In this document: piece by piece, positions 23,396 to 34,789 of the stretch
How positions within the stretch are numbered: position 1 is the first letter of the stretch
How the letters are laid out: each line of letters starts with the position of its first letter
From: Clavaria fumosa
Lineage: Eukaryota > Basidiomycota > Agaricomycetes > Agaricales > Clavariaceae
Direction of reading: 5' to 3'
Assembly: GCA_951802425.1 (NCBI GenBank)
Contig: OX637795.1
Location: forward strand, 3,948,501 to 4,012,500
DNA length: 64,000 nt
The notes under the pieces: generated by a model
The model's input: the letters and a program-made list of their open reading frames with translations, nothing else
Database searches by the model: none
What the model was told of the DNA's origin: nothing
Made by a program: the position numbers and the translations under genes

Positions 23396-24690
23396 CTACT
23401 CTGCATGGGCACTCCATCCACACTCTGCTTGAGGGTGCCTAGGTAGTGCCCTCCATGAGTCTACACCTTGTAGTTCAAGGCAGTGGTCTAGAGCTGCTAG
23501 CTCTTTAACTCCCCTATATGGCTCCCAAGTCATATCTCCGAGGTTCCATTGAACCTCGCATTCTAGGTGGCGACCTTCCCACCTATGGCCAATAATGGCA
23601 TCTACTAGCCATTCCTCCTTCAGGCCCATACCAAAGTCATAAAAGACTTTCACTTCCTGATGTGGGAACAATGTGTTGTTGTTCGGCTCATGCTGCCGCA
23701 ACCGGCTGACATGGAATGTCAGGTGGGTTCTCCTCAACTTTAGCAAGTTGGGGAGCTCCAGCTTGTATGTAGACGATTCCGGTCTACATGACCGTATTGG
23801 GTAAGGCCCAATGAACTTCGGCATGAGCTTTCTAGCTTGTTTTTTAGGGAGATTCAAGTTCTCCATTGAGAGGTAGACTAGTTCTCCCTCTCTAAACAGG
23901 TGCTCTGCCTGTCTATGCTGGTTAGTGTAAAACATCTGGTGGACATGACTTTCTATAATTGTGTTGTGCGCCATTGCAAGGTTGAGCATGGCTTTCTCCA
24001 TGAACATCCTTACTCCTCTGGGCACTGCCTGGAGGTCATCTGGCAACTCTGCCATCATGTACCCATAGGTGAGCTCAAACAGGGCGAACCCCATCAACAT
24101 GCTTATTGACACATTAATGGTGAATTTGACCATTGGGATTCGCTCCGCCCAATCCATCTGGTCCGGTTGGACCACAGATTGGATCGACCATTCTGTCACT
24201 CCATCCATCTGTGGATGGAAAGCTGTGGACATCCACAGCTTGACACTGAGTAGTTGGTGCATCTCCTGCCAGAAGGCAGAGGTGAATCTAGGATCACAAT
24301 CAGACACAATCAATCCTGGCAGCCCATGTAGTCTCACTACATGGGTTAGAAAGAGCCAGGCTAGCTCTGCTGCCATTACTGACATGGTAACTGGTACTAA
24401 ATGTACCAGTGAAGTGAGGCAGCAAATCACCACCCAGAGGTAGTCTGCCTCTTTTGACATAGGGAACGGACCTACAAAGTCCATTCCTATTGATTCCCAG
24501 GGCCACCTGGGGATCAGAAGGGTGTGTAGAAGCCCTTGTGGCTTCTGTGGGGAAGTCTTGCTCATCTGGCACACGCTGCATGATGAGCAAAACTTATTGA
24601 TGTCCTTAGACACTGATGGCCACCAGCAGTAATGGCGGACATAATCCATCATTATCTGCAACCCCATGTGTCCTAGGTAGTGTTGCCATC
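23396..24690 (-). pseudogene. Element J integrase with chromodomain-like tail
   Basis: The frame 24667-23396 is open for 423 codons. It includes the HHCC region (CSSCSVCQMSK), the catalytic core (GMDFVGPFP, IVSDCDPRFTS, STAFHPQMDGVTE) and a C-terminal chromo-like stretch (LECEVQWNLGDMTWEP). SDCDPRF and TEWSIQ differ from the usual SDRDPRF and TERxxQ in ways explained by CGN-to-TGN changes. The open frame is separated from the RT frame by a broken stretch (24668-25165), so no polyprotein can be made. Confidence 0.8.
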
Positions 24691-25164
24691 AGCTCAAGCC
24701 GATTTCTTTTTTTGGAATTTGCATTGAGCATTGTGACTTCAAATCAACAGGTAATCCCACAGAATAAGCAGCTTTAGACTCTCACAGAAGGAGTGAATGT
24801 TCAGATATATCAAATTCTTTCCTCCCATTGCACATTGTCCAATGGCTCGCTCAGATTAGCAAGCCGAGCCGGAAAAAGCTGAGCCACAGCAACACTAGTC
24901 CTAGGACCACATGGGCTTCCTGGATTATTATTCCAGGGATACCTTTCCCTTCATGAAGGGTATGAGGCATGCAGAGCACCTCATCTCCCTTTTTATTCTC
25001 AGCAAAGATCAGGTCATCCCTGATCTTAAAACCAGTGTAATTTCCCAGTTTTTCCAGTATTATTTTGAACAGGTGATCCTGTTCATAACTGTCACGGATG
25101 CTTTGCAGCATCCCACTATCCCCCCCTTCCACATGGGGCCTTAAGGGCACAAGCATCTCGTCCC

Positions 25165-26560
25165 TCACATCCCCGTCCACTTGGGGCACAGGCGGCAGTT
25201 GCTCCTGCTCAGTCTCCTGGTCTGCGGCAGGTGCACCTCCTCCAGGCATCTGTGGGGCAACTCGTCCCCTTTGGGCTCAAGGCGAATGTCCGCCTTCATG
25301 TACTCATGATCCGGATGAATTTCATCTGTCACATCACTCATATGGTAATGCGAAAGGCCATCCACAACTTTGTTGTGCTTGCCCTTAATGTAAGTGATGG
25401 AGTAGTCAAACCTCTCCATATATTCCATCCACCTGGCCTGCCAGCCAGACAAGTGCATTTGGTTCTTAAAGAACCCCAGTGCTTTGTGGTCTGTGACCAC
25501 ATTGATTCGTCTACTGAGGAGTTTATCCTCCCATTTCTGTAGTGATTCAACAATTGCTAAGGCCTCCCAGTCCCAAGTTTTATAACTAAACTGGGCTGGG
25601 CTGAACCTCTTAGACATAAACCCCACCAGACGGCAGGTTTCCCATGTCGTTCCTTGGCCATACATGGCCCCTATGCCTGACACCGAGGCATTGCACATGA
25701 GCCATATTGGCTCTTGTACTGCAGCGTCTACCAGGCGTAATATTGGTGTTTTACATGCCAATGCCTTAATCATCTCCATGCACTTGTCATGGAGTGGTCT
25801 CCAGTGAAACATTCGTGTTTCACTACGCAGACTGGCTAAGGGGCCAGTATAAGCGGACAGATTGGGCATGAACTGTCCAATGTACTGTACTAATCTGAGG
25901 AACCTCTGTACCTCATTAACACTTGTCAGCATTTTCCAGTTACAGATTTTATCCATTTTATCCACTGTAATGTGGATTCCTCGGGCATCTATAATATGCC
26001 CTAAGCAATCTATGCTCTTTGCATATAGTGAGCACTTCTTCTTGCTCAAGAAAAGGCTCGCGCCTTTGAGGGTCTTAAAGACCATTTTTAAGTGACGCTC
26101 ATGGTCCTCCAAGGTCTTGGAGAAGACGAATACATTGTCTAAGTACACATGCATGTACTTTCCCAACTGATGACAAAATATGTGCATCATCAGGCACTGG
26201 AAGGTAGCAGAGGCATTACAATCCCCTATCTGCATCACTTGTGAGAACATGGTGCCCAAGACAGTCATGAATGCCGTCTTCCACATGTCCTCAGGCTCTA
26301 CATGTACTTGTTCATATGCATCCGATAGGTCAATTTTTGACCTATATGCGGCTCTAGCCACATCCTGCCTGATCTGATCCTAATCAGGCAACAGGGTAAT
26401 ATCCTGTACGGTATTCACATTCCATTTCCAACAGTCTACCACTGTCCATAGCAGTGGGTTCTGGCTGCTTTTTGGTATGCATAGCATAGGAGCTGCTTGT
26501 GATGCCACTCCTGCTTCCCACCAACCATTAGTAATATAACAGTTCACTTTCTCAAGGAAT
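25165..26560 (-). pseudogene. Element J reverse transcriptase and RNase H
   Basis: The frame 26361-25165 carries RT (KIDLSDAYEQVHV, YLDNVFVFSKTLEDH) and RNase H (VTDHKALGFFKNQ, ARWMEYMERFDY). The box normally reading YxDD is YLDN here, which removes the second catalytic Asp. An in-frame stop precedes it near 26381 (CPD-stop-DQIRQDV). Such an enzyme should be inactive. Confidence 0.8.
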
Positions 26561-26770
26561 TGTTCCTTGAATGCCTCAGCACACCAAGGGTATGCAGTGG
26601 TTTACTGCCTGAAATGGCGGCAGTCTGGGGGGAACTCCCCCAAAGAGCTCGGCATACTGGTTAAACCAGTACTCACGCCTGCCTTCGAGGTAGGCATTGT
26701 CTATCTTTACAGAGGCATTAGCCTCTCCCCCCTTCCAGGACTTACCCTTATCCTGGGGGCCCAAGTGTAG

Positions 26771-27256
26771 TCAGCTCTTTCGAGCTTCCTTCCTTGGCAC
26801 ATTCTTAGCCGATATACAGAGGCATAACACTTCTGTCTCCTCACTGGGTGACATCACCTGAAGGGTTTTCCCCTTTCCTTTGCCAATCTGGATTGCACGT
26901 CCGTGCACATCCAGTATCACACAGTGGTCATACATGAATGCTCTTCCTACCATGATATCATAGCAATCTATGTTTGCAATATTAAAATACTGGTCTTCCA
27001 CCAGTATTCCTCCCAAGTCCAATGCTATGCGGCATCCGCATGTGATCGTCAATCGGCTGCCAATGCATCCAAGTTGGATTGGAACTGGATTATCCAGTTG
27101 GAAGGTTGGCACCTTCATTACCTGGGCAAAGTCCAGGCTCATTAAGTCTGGGGTGCTTCCCAAATCGAAAAGCATGTACGCTTTTACACCATTCACGGTG
27201 ATGTAAGCTGCGAGGCATTGTCTTGCCTCCTTCGACACTACCAGATGCGACCCCAT
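26771..27256 (-). pseudogene. Element J protease region
   Basis: The frame contains MLFDLGSTPDLMS, where retroviral-type aspartic proteases have D-S/T-G. The Ser-to-Leu change is a single C-to-T step (TCG to TTG) and should kill the enzyme. It overlaps the gag frame end at 27238. Confidence 0.7.
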
Positions 27257-29480
27257 CCATTCTTTCTGGACATGTGCCTGGTACTATCGTCGACATGGCC
27301 AATGTGTACTTCCGTCGTGTAGAGGACATCATCCTCTTCCACTTCCCGGATTCCAGCAACCTGGTTGCTTTCCATCTCTTCCTCAAGCTCATCTGAATCA
27401 TACTGGTCCTCACGACCAGCATAGTCATCTTCCACAACTCCCTCCGGTGGGATTTCACCCTCTGGCTCCTCACTTTCAACTGCAGGTATCTCCTGCAGTT
27501 CCTTGGGCTCCATCTTGCCTGGATCCTCTTGTAAGGCATAGTTCCTTACATTTCCCTTAAAAGCCCCTGGCTTTTGCTGTGACTGAGGGCACACATTTGC
27601 ATAGTGCCCTGATTTCCTGCAGACATAGCATGTTAGAGGAGCTTTCCACTCCTCTCCACCTTGTACCCCAATCTTGAGCACCACCTTAGGCGGTTCTAGC
27701 TGGGGTTTACTCCCTCCAGCTGGGGTGTGCTCATCTTGCATGCAGTTGATCCGCAGGGGAACAGGTTCCCCTGGCCTGCGGTCTGTGTGCAGCCGATATG
27801 GCTGCAGTCTCACAAACCTCTGCCCCACAGGTACTCTACCTGTGGGCAGGTTTCCTTTGGGACCTGCTTGGTTCCCTGATGAAGGCACTGCCCTCTGCTG
27901 CTGGAGGTAGTGGAGGGTCACTTCCACTTGGCGACTAGCATCAATAATATCCTCGACCGAGGATAACTTGACACTAATTGCACAAGTTTTGAAGATGGCC
28001 TCCACCATCTTGTTAGGCAGTCCATTAAGGAACTGCCTTTTCATCATACCAGCATCAGGTGGGGTGAGCATTCTCTCCACCGCCTGGACCAGTTTGTTCC
28101 AGAATCCCAAGGCGCCCTTCACCTTTGTAAACTTCACCTGATAGAAGGCAATCACTGCCTTCTGGGCCATTACCTTGGTCAGGAACCGCTTAAACATAGC
28201 AGTTATCAATTCCTCAAAGGTGGACCTTCAAGGAGCACAGGATAGACCCATTACTTCTTGGGTATACCAAGTAGCAGCTATTCTGCTTAAGTGTGACCCC
28301 CTAGCATAATGCATTGGTGTTCCAACTGTGGGCCGACTACTCTATAAAAGTAGAAATAATTAAGGAGGCCATCAAGCCACCTTTCCCAGACGATGAGGTC
28401 ATCTCGTCCATCATAAAGCTCAGGGGGGTCAATCTTGATCCCCTTAATCTCAGCTATTGCCTCAGGCAATAGCGAGGTTTTGTCTCATATCATCATGAGG
28501 TAGCGATGTAATACCTTGCTCTGGTAGTTTGTAGAACTTGGGGATACTTCCTGAGTAATCTCCCGCTCCTTCTGGGGCAGTTCCATCCATCTGAACAGGC
28601 CCATCTGGCCTGTTGGCTCCTGCTGACCCAGCTGCGGGTAGCACAGAATAGGCTGTGACTCCAGTCCTGCTGTTGCTCAAGGGCCGCCGCCCTCCACTCC
28701 TGGTTCACCAGGGGTTCGAGAACCATCCGCACAGTTCTCCCTTCGCCACCCTTCCTCGTGGTCAGCTGGCACTGACCATCTGGCCTCCAGGGCTACCCCC
28801 AAAAGCGCCTGACTCAGCAGGGCAAGCCCCACCTCGGGTTCCAACGATTCACGGCATTGCCACCATAAGGGAGCCACTAGCGCAGTTCCCTGCTCATCTA
28901 GTGAGTCCAATACCCTCCTAACATGGGTAGCTTCCTTGCTTAGCCTTTGCCAAATCATGGCTTGGCAATTTTTCATCACCCTTACAAGAGCCTCAAACTT
29001 TTTGTCCTGGCAGGAGAGTTCTGCCTGAATATCCGGAGTCTCTTGGCTACAGCATTAGCTCGTGCTATCGCTGTTTGCTCATCTCCAATATTGGAGGGAG
29101 CCCGCAAGCTTGACTGCTCTCGCAGCCACCTCTCACGGGTTTCTAAGGGCTCTCTGCCCTTTCCTTTTGAAGGTCTACCAATGGTGCCTTGTCAATGACT
29201 TGGCGCGTTGTGACGCCCTCCTCATGGCAATTGCCACATGTCAACGGTGTTTCAGACCTAATGCTGTTGTCAGGGGCCAGTGACGCCACATCAGCCCTTA
29301 GTGGTGGTTCACTGCTGGGCTCGACAGAGGGTCCTATTCCCTCTGGCTGCACGACACCTGTGTCGCACAGAGGTCCTACCAAGGGAGGAGTTTCTCCTCC
29401 CTTCCTGTTATATTTCTTTTGCATGGCTGTATGGGCATTGCCCATTGTTAACCACATGCATAGTGTTAAAGGTTCAAAAA
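27238..29480 (-). pseudogene. Element J gag and upstream region
   Basis: The frame 28209-27238 includes capsid-like helices (AFYQVKFTKVKGALGFWN, FLNGLPNKMVEAIFKT) and a CCHC knuckle (CYVCRKSGHYANVC near 27600). Positions 28210-29480 hold further gag-like segments in separate short frames (28677-28979, 28287-28469, 29143-29520), broken by stops. No intact start-to-end gag remains. Confidence 0.7.
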
Positions 29481-29483
29481 AGT

Positions 29484-29706
29484 TGTAATGACTTCTATCC
29501 CTCAAAAGAACCAGACTCAACAGTATATTGAGTGTAGTAGTTCTATATAGAGGGATCTACCCTCTGTACAGTCGTGACACAGTATATATAGGCGAGTGGC
29601 CCTCCAGAGGCTGCTGATGTAAGCATAGCCCAAGCGGCTATGCTAGTAGACTAATATGGTATATAGCTTATGTAATATAAGAACAGAAAAGGCCTATAGC
29701 CTTACA
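29484..29706 (-). repeat. Element J 5' LTR
   Basis: This is the right copy of the J LTR, 223 bp. No self-complementary primer site like that of B, C or E was recognised next to it. Confidence 0.88.
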
Positions 29707-29711
29707 TATAA

Positions 29712-30490
29712 TATACTCCCTCAATTTGAGTGATTAAACTGGAGAACTATGAGTGATACAATACACCCCTCAATCTAAGTGATATTAAACTAGAGGATAA
29801 CAAGTGATTCACCTCTCAATTTGAGTGACATTAAGCCACAAAATCTTATTGTCTAGATGGGGACTGTAGTGTAATGGATAACACAGCAGTTGTGGGTTGA
29901 GTCCAGTTCCATGAGCACTTGGGTTCAACTCCCACTGAGTGCATAACTTACAGGCTAAAAAAATACTTGGAGATATAGTTAAAATCACTGACAGTATGTA
30001 GAAGCCACCTAAAATATCAAGTTAAAATATGCTTGATAGCAGTGACATTCACCTGGAGAGCAATAGGTGAATTTGGTCATATATATGCCAAAAATAACCC
30101 ATTTCATTTGCCTGATTATCAACCAATACAGTTTCAACATATCATCAACAAATTAATTTTGTGCAATTTCTTGTGGTGAAAGATAGTGAAAAACACCTAA
30201 GATCATGGTTAGAATGACCCAAAAACTAACATGAATTTCACATATTAGATCAGCTTAAAAGGCACCTGTGACAAAGTGAAATTCACCTATTAGAGATTAG
30301 TTTAAAAGTCACTTGTATTGTAGTGATATTCACCCAAAGGACAGTGGGTGAATTCGGACATAAAAGTAGTGAAAATCACCCATTCTCTGTACCCAATAAA
30401 CACTTGATTATCAACTAGTCATGGTGAATTTCACTTAGGAAACCATTGATATTCACCACATTTCAAGGTTCTTTGTGTGGTGATTTTCAC
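29712..30490. repeat. AT-rich repeat tract, right part
   Basis: The gagtgatataatacaccc-type repeats resume after J. From about 30030 the tract is dominated by gtgaatttcac and gtgatattcaccc words in both orientations. No gene seen other than the tRNA-like head listed separately. Confidence 0.65.
29859..29942 (+). ncRNA. tRNA-like sequence, possible SINE head
   Basis: A box A-like tagtgtaatgg (29867-29877) and a box B-like ggttcaactcc (29922-29932) are placed as in a tRNA gene, with a T-arm-like tgggttcaactccca. The spacing is about 11 nt longer than in a standard tRNA, and the acceptor strands pair poorly. It is more likely a tRNA-derived short interspersed element than a working tRNA gene. 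Confidence 0.4.
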
Positions 30491-30494
30491 CCAA

Positions 30495-31238
30495 CTTGGG
30501 GCCTACAGTGACAGTTGTAACAAATGAGGGGTTGTCATGGTCCCTGACTTCAGTTGGTTTGCATCAGGGTACCTTGTTGTGTGCCCAGAGGGGCTGGCCT
30601 ATCCCATTGGCCTCAAGGGGCTCCTTGGGTCTGTTGTTGTGGCTGTTGCTGCTGTGGCTGTTGTTGCCACTGCACTCATTGCAGTTGTTGTGGCTGCTGC
30701 TGGCCCCATTGGGTAGGTAAATTGAAGGTCAGTTGGGGTTGCCACTGCAGTGAGTGGAAGAAGTGGTTCTGCAGAGGGGGTTGTCTCAGTTGGTTCCAGG
30801 CAGGGCAGGGGCTGGGCTGTGCCTGCATTTCTCTCTGTACTGCCATGTGCAATTGGTGCTGCCTGTCCAGGCATATGGCAAGCATGCAGAAGGCTTGGTA
30901 GTCCGCAGGCTGGTCTGTGCATGTGAGGATCTTCTCCATGAGCTTTGGGTAGACTGCCCTCATTAGCAAGGCATGTATCACATTCCAATGGGTATCTTCC
31001 TCATACCCTGCTCGGTTCATGAGTGTTTCAAGCCTTTGGAAAAATTGCGCCACATCCATCTGTACCTGCTTGAAGTTGTTAAGTTCCTGCATGGCCAAGG
31101 CTTGGTCCTCGATGGGAGAGAAGGCCTCTCTCATTTGAGCTTCGAACATGGCCCAAATTACAAGCTTGCCTCCTTCTTCTAGTAGCACATTCACAGCTTG
31201 ATTTGCCCATTCTGTGGCATATCCTTCTGTCATGTGGC
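30495..31238 (-). pseudogene. Element H gag, C-terminal part
   Basis: Minus-strand coding from 31238 down to about 30600 contains EGYATEWANQAVNVLLEE, AMFEAQMREAFSP and FQRLETLMNRAGYEED, a Ty3-type capsid. It is followed by a Gln-rich tail encoded by tgttgttgtggc-type repeats. It continues the frame that begins at 42235, from which it was separated by element E. Downstream pol is missing. Confidence 0.8.
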
Positions 31239-32655
31239 TGTCAGGACCCATCCATTTTTCCTCAACATAACAACTCTATCACCACTCATGGACCTCCCGA
31301 TGTTCCCCTACCACCTCGCGAACCCCCCTACACTCTTCCGAAACCTGCTATCAACTTCCGAACACCTCTCAGGCCTCCATCATCTCCTCACGACACTCGC
31401 AATCATACCACCATACTCGCGTCACCTCCCGCCACCTCACCTTACGCGTACTCACCGCCGGACCCACTATTCGATGCTCAACACGCTCTTACACGACTCC
31501 TGCAGTGGCACGTGACTTGCCGCACGGCACACCGGCACTACTCGCGTTACTCGCGTTACCAGCGTTACTCACGTGACATACTGCCCAAAGACCGCCCAAG
31601 GTCACCTGCCTCACCAGTGCTGTCCACGTGACTGCTCGCCTGACCGCGCGACCTTAACGATGAAATGCGCCACCGGCGGTCAAGCTGTGTATCCTTTCAA
31701 ATTATGTTCTCCCTTCTTCTTCTCAGTCATCTATAACTGTGTTAGCCCTGGACCAAGCCCCTCTGCCCAGTCGTAGTTACACATACACTTATTTAGTTAG
31801 GTCATGACCCATGACCGGTCACGTCCGCGACCTTACCTATGCTTAGTTTACCCCTCGCGATCTTAGTAGAACATGTGCACGGTCACTCTACAACTAGTTA
31901 TACCCTGTACTACTATAGTCTTGTCACCTGGCGCTCTCTGTACTTTCCCTTTCTTGTCATACTCCCTGCACGTATGTATATATAAGGTCTCACATGTACT
32001 TATGGTACTCTAGACTTGATATTGATGCACATTGGTTTAAGCTTGAGGCTAGTACGCCCTTTGAGCTTGGAACCATCGCGATTGATAGGTCTTGTCTCTC
32101 TTGGTGACCACAAGATCGTCAAGACACACTCTACTCTGTTCTAACTCACCCTCTGCGCTCCTACAACTCACGCGATCTAAGTATTCTCTATTATTCGTCT
32201 TGGTACTGATCTTGGAACCCTACAGGTTCACCCGTTGGTTGGCAAAGTCATCGCCTTCACCGACACATTTCTCAACACCGTTGCGACCACCACGACCCTT
32301 CCAGTATTCTCTATTTCTTTCACCTTGTCTTTTTCCTTCTCTACGCTTCGTCGGTCGACCTTGCGACCTTCTCAGCGTTACCACTTTCTCCCACCTCATC
32401 TATTCCTTTCTTCACGCTTCATCGGTCGACTTCGCGACCCTCTCAGCGTCACCCATTTCCCCCTTCCTTGTCAATTTCCTCCTTTACACTTCATCTACCG
32501 ACTTTGCGACCTTCCCAACGACACGTCTTCACGACCTTCCGGGACCGAGCATTCTCGACTGTGCTCAACAGTTGATTGGTCTTAGCAAGTTTCCAGCATA
32601 GGTCACCAACAAGTCGATCTCCGGCACTACTATCGAGATGGGACAGGCCCTAACA
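31239..32655 (+). repeat. Element E 5' LTR
   Basis: A TATA box (tatatataagg) sits at about 31976-31986. Some 30 bp downstream, agacttgatatt (32012-32023) marks the likely transcript start. Differences from the 3' LTR are mainly CG versus TG or CA. Confidence 0.9.
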
Positions 32656-32656
32656 T

Positions 32657-32668
32657 AATATCAAGTCT
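32657..32668 (+). promoter_or_regulatory. Element E self-priming binding site
   Basis: The 12-nt aatatcaagtct lies one base after the LTR and is the exact reverse complement of agacttgatatt at 32012-32023 in the LTR. That stretch lies at the right distance from the TATA box to be the start of the transcript. This matches the Tf1-type priming arrangement. Confidence 0.65.
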
Positions 32669-32711
32669 CCCCCTCACCCCACCACTCAACACCCGGATAA
32701 CACAAACCATT

Positions 32712-34715
32712 ATGTCTTCCAGTCACACTCCTCCCCAACCAACCACTCATCACTTCCAGACACGCACAGGTAGCCGCGCGATCACTCCAATGATCTTGGA
32801 GACTACTCGCGAGCCGCCTACCACCGTTCAAGAGCGACCCGTGTCCATCGTTCAATCACAGCCCGAAGAACCCGCCCAAATCACACCTAGCCACACCTCG
32901 TCCCCGCGCGAAGAAGCCGAGACCCTCGTGGAACAGCTCGGCTACCCGCGCTTCGACCGCCCTCACCATCGTACCTATCAAATTCTCAACAACACTCGCC
33001 GCCAATACGAAGCAGGAACCCTTGACGAAGAATTAGCATACCTCGTAGAGACCACAAACCTCTATGAGCCTTTGGTACGATTGACAGATGGATTCCGCGC
33101 TAATCCACAGAACCGGTTATACAAGAGTCAGCGTCAGTATCCAGGGACTACCGACCACGGAGTTCTGACTCCTCCCGACCTGGATACCCCCTCGCGACCT
33201 CCAAGACAGGTTCAACCCACCAGAGGACCCCGGGATATGGCCCTGCTTTTCCAGGTCGCGGCTCAATCTCTTCAGAATTTCGTGAATCCTGCCGTGCCCG
33301 ATGAGCGACCAGCCATTGTCTCCAGGATCCCAAGGTACACCGCCCCTCGCAGTAGCTGGCCTATGTGGACGCAGCCAGCCACTACTCCGAGTAGGGCGCT
33401 CCCTCGTGACCCTATAGGGACCGAAGCAACACTTCAACCTGCCCCTCGCCTCGAGATTCCGGTCGAGCCCTTCCGCATTCCACAACCAGAAGCGCGACCA
33501 GTACCCCAGATGGAGACGCGACCAGCATCTCGCCCTCTGTCTCAGGCTCAAGCTCCGCAGGTCCCTCCAGTCCCCCCTATGCATCCACACCTCATCGCCG
33601 CGCTTCGGGATGAGGCACCTGGAACCCACCATCACCACTACTATTACCAGGCCCCTCCCTCCGAAGGACCATCAGCCCGAGACGCCCTCGCTCGAGAATC
33701 CAAGCTTGACACCAGGCGCCCCGAGCCGTTCAATGGTCGCGATCGACGCAAATGGAAACCTTTCGTCACGGAATGCCTAATGACTTTCTTCGCCAAGCCC
33801 GTAACCTTCCAAGGAGATCACGAGAGGGTTACTTTCGCAGCCTCTTACCTCACGGACACCGCACAGAGCCACTACACCTCCCTCCTTCAATTCAATGCCG
33901 AACACCCGGCTCTACATTCCTGGGAAGGATTCATCTGCGAGTTTGGAGGGATGTTTGGAGTGGTCAACACACAGATTGAAGCCGACCAGAACCTTCGCTT
34001 GTTGCAGATGGGTAAAAACGAACGGTTTTCGAACCACATCATCCGTTTCGAGTCCTTCGCTTTTGAATCCAACTGGAACTCGGCCGCCTTACAATCCGAA
34101 CTCTATTGCTCGATGTCCACACGCATCAAAGAGGCCATGAAAGTCATTCCGCGACCCATGACGTATCAAGAACTTCGCGATTTGGCAATGCAAATTGACC
34201 AGAGGCACTGGGAGTATGAGAGTGAGACCCGCCGAACTCAATTTCGCGCTAACCCTCCTACTCCTCGTCCCCCTGTTCAACAAGGCGGAAATCGCCCTTT
34301 GGCTCAACAAGGCAGAAATCGCAATTACCAAGCAATGTCGCGACCTTACCCCGCCACTGGAAATAATCCTACGACGCCCCGACCAGCCGCAGGGAACCCT
34401 GTGACTTCACCGCGACCCGCCAATCTGCCTCGCCAGCCGAATCCGAATCCGAACTCGCCCTACATCCCCCTTAGCGATGAGGAACGAGAACGTCGTCATC
34501 AGGGAAATCTCTGTATGAGATGTGGAAAGCCCGGACACTACAGCACTGCTTGCCCCGATCGACGAATAGCCGGACAAGCCATCTTCACGCTAGAGGAAGG
34601 AGAGGAAGAATTACAGGAAGAATACGAAGTTGAGGAAGAAGTGGAAAAAGATGTGGATGACCCGCACGAAGAGTTAAACGAGGAAGCGACTCAGGAGCTT
34701 CCGGGGGAACTCTGA
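32712..34715 (+). CDS. Element E gag
   Basis: This is an open frame of 667 codons. A long Pro/Arg-rich N-terminal half (to about residue 300) precedes a Ty3-type capsid region (FNGRDRRKWKPFVTECLM, LHSWEGFICEFGGMFG, about 335-440). A CCHC knuckle (CMRCGKPGHYSTAC, about 600-613) and an acidic tail (EEGEEELQEEYEVEEEVE) follow. It would form cytoplasmic particles around element RNA. The stop at 34713-34715 separates it from pol, which lies in another frame, so pol expression would need frameshifting or re-initiation. The frame is intact although pol is not. Confidence 0.88.
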   Translation: MSSSHTPPQPTTHHFQTRTGSRAITPMILETTREPPTTVQERPVSIVQSQPEEPAQITPSHTSSPREEAETLVEQLGYPRFDRPHHRTYQILNNTRRQYEAGTLDEELAYLVETTNLYEPLVRLTDGFRANPQNRLYKSQRQYPGTTDHGVLTPPDLDTPSRPPRQVQPTRGPRDMALLFQVAAQSLQNFVNPAVPDERPAIVSRIPRYTAPRSSWPMWTQPATTPSRALPRDPIGTEATLQPAPRLEIPVEPFRIPQPEARPVPQMETRPASRPLSQAQAPQVPPVPPMHPHLIAALRDEAPGTHHHHYYYQAPPSEGPSARDALARESKLDTRRPEPFNGRDRRKWKPFVTECLMTFFAKPVTFQGDHERVTFAASYLTDTAQSHYTSLLQFNAEHPALHSWEGFICEFGGMFGVVNTQIEADQNLRLLQMGKNERFSNHIIRFESFAFESNWNSAALQSELYCSMSTRIKEAMKVIPRPMTYQELRDLAMQIDQRHWEYESETRRTQFRANPPTPRPPVQQGGNRPLAQQGRNRNYQAMSRPYPATGNNPTTPRPAAGNPVTSPRPANLPRQPNPNPNSPYIPLSDEERERRHQGNLCMRCGKPGHYSTACPDRRIAGQAIFTLEEGEEELQEEYEVEEEVEKDVDDPHEELNEEATQELPGEL

Positions 34716-34789
34716 GTCACGACGAACCAACCCCCATACTCGCGCGGGCCGCAACTAGTTCCTCTTCCCCTCAGTTTCTTCGCGACTTT

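Larger units (their letters stand above)
22560..29706 (-). mobile_element. Ty3 element J, full length but decayed
   Basis: LTRs are at 22560-22784 and 29484-29706 (tgtaatgac...gccttaca on the plus strand), flanked by tataa (22555-22559 and 29707-29711). The element reads on the minus strand as gag, protease, RT/RNase H and integrase. A purine-rich run (gtgggggaggg on the minus strand) precedes the 3' LTR at 22785-22800. The LTRs differ at several sites and all reading frames are interrupted. This family differs from A, B, C and E. Confidence 0.9.

Noticed and set aside
29859..29942. Functional tRNA gene
   Set aside because: The acceptor stem does not pair and the A-to-B box distance is too long.
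21952..30490. Terminal inverted repeats defining one element around J
   Set aside because: The two ends share only a short, weak similarity in direct orientation; no inverted pairing found.
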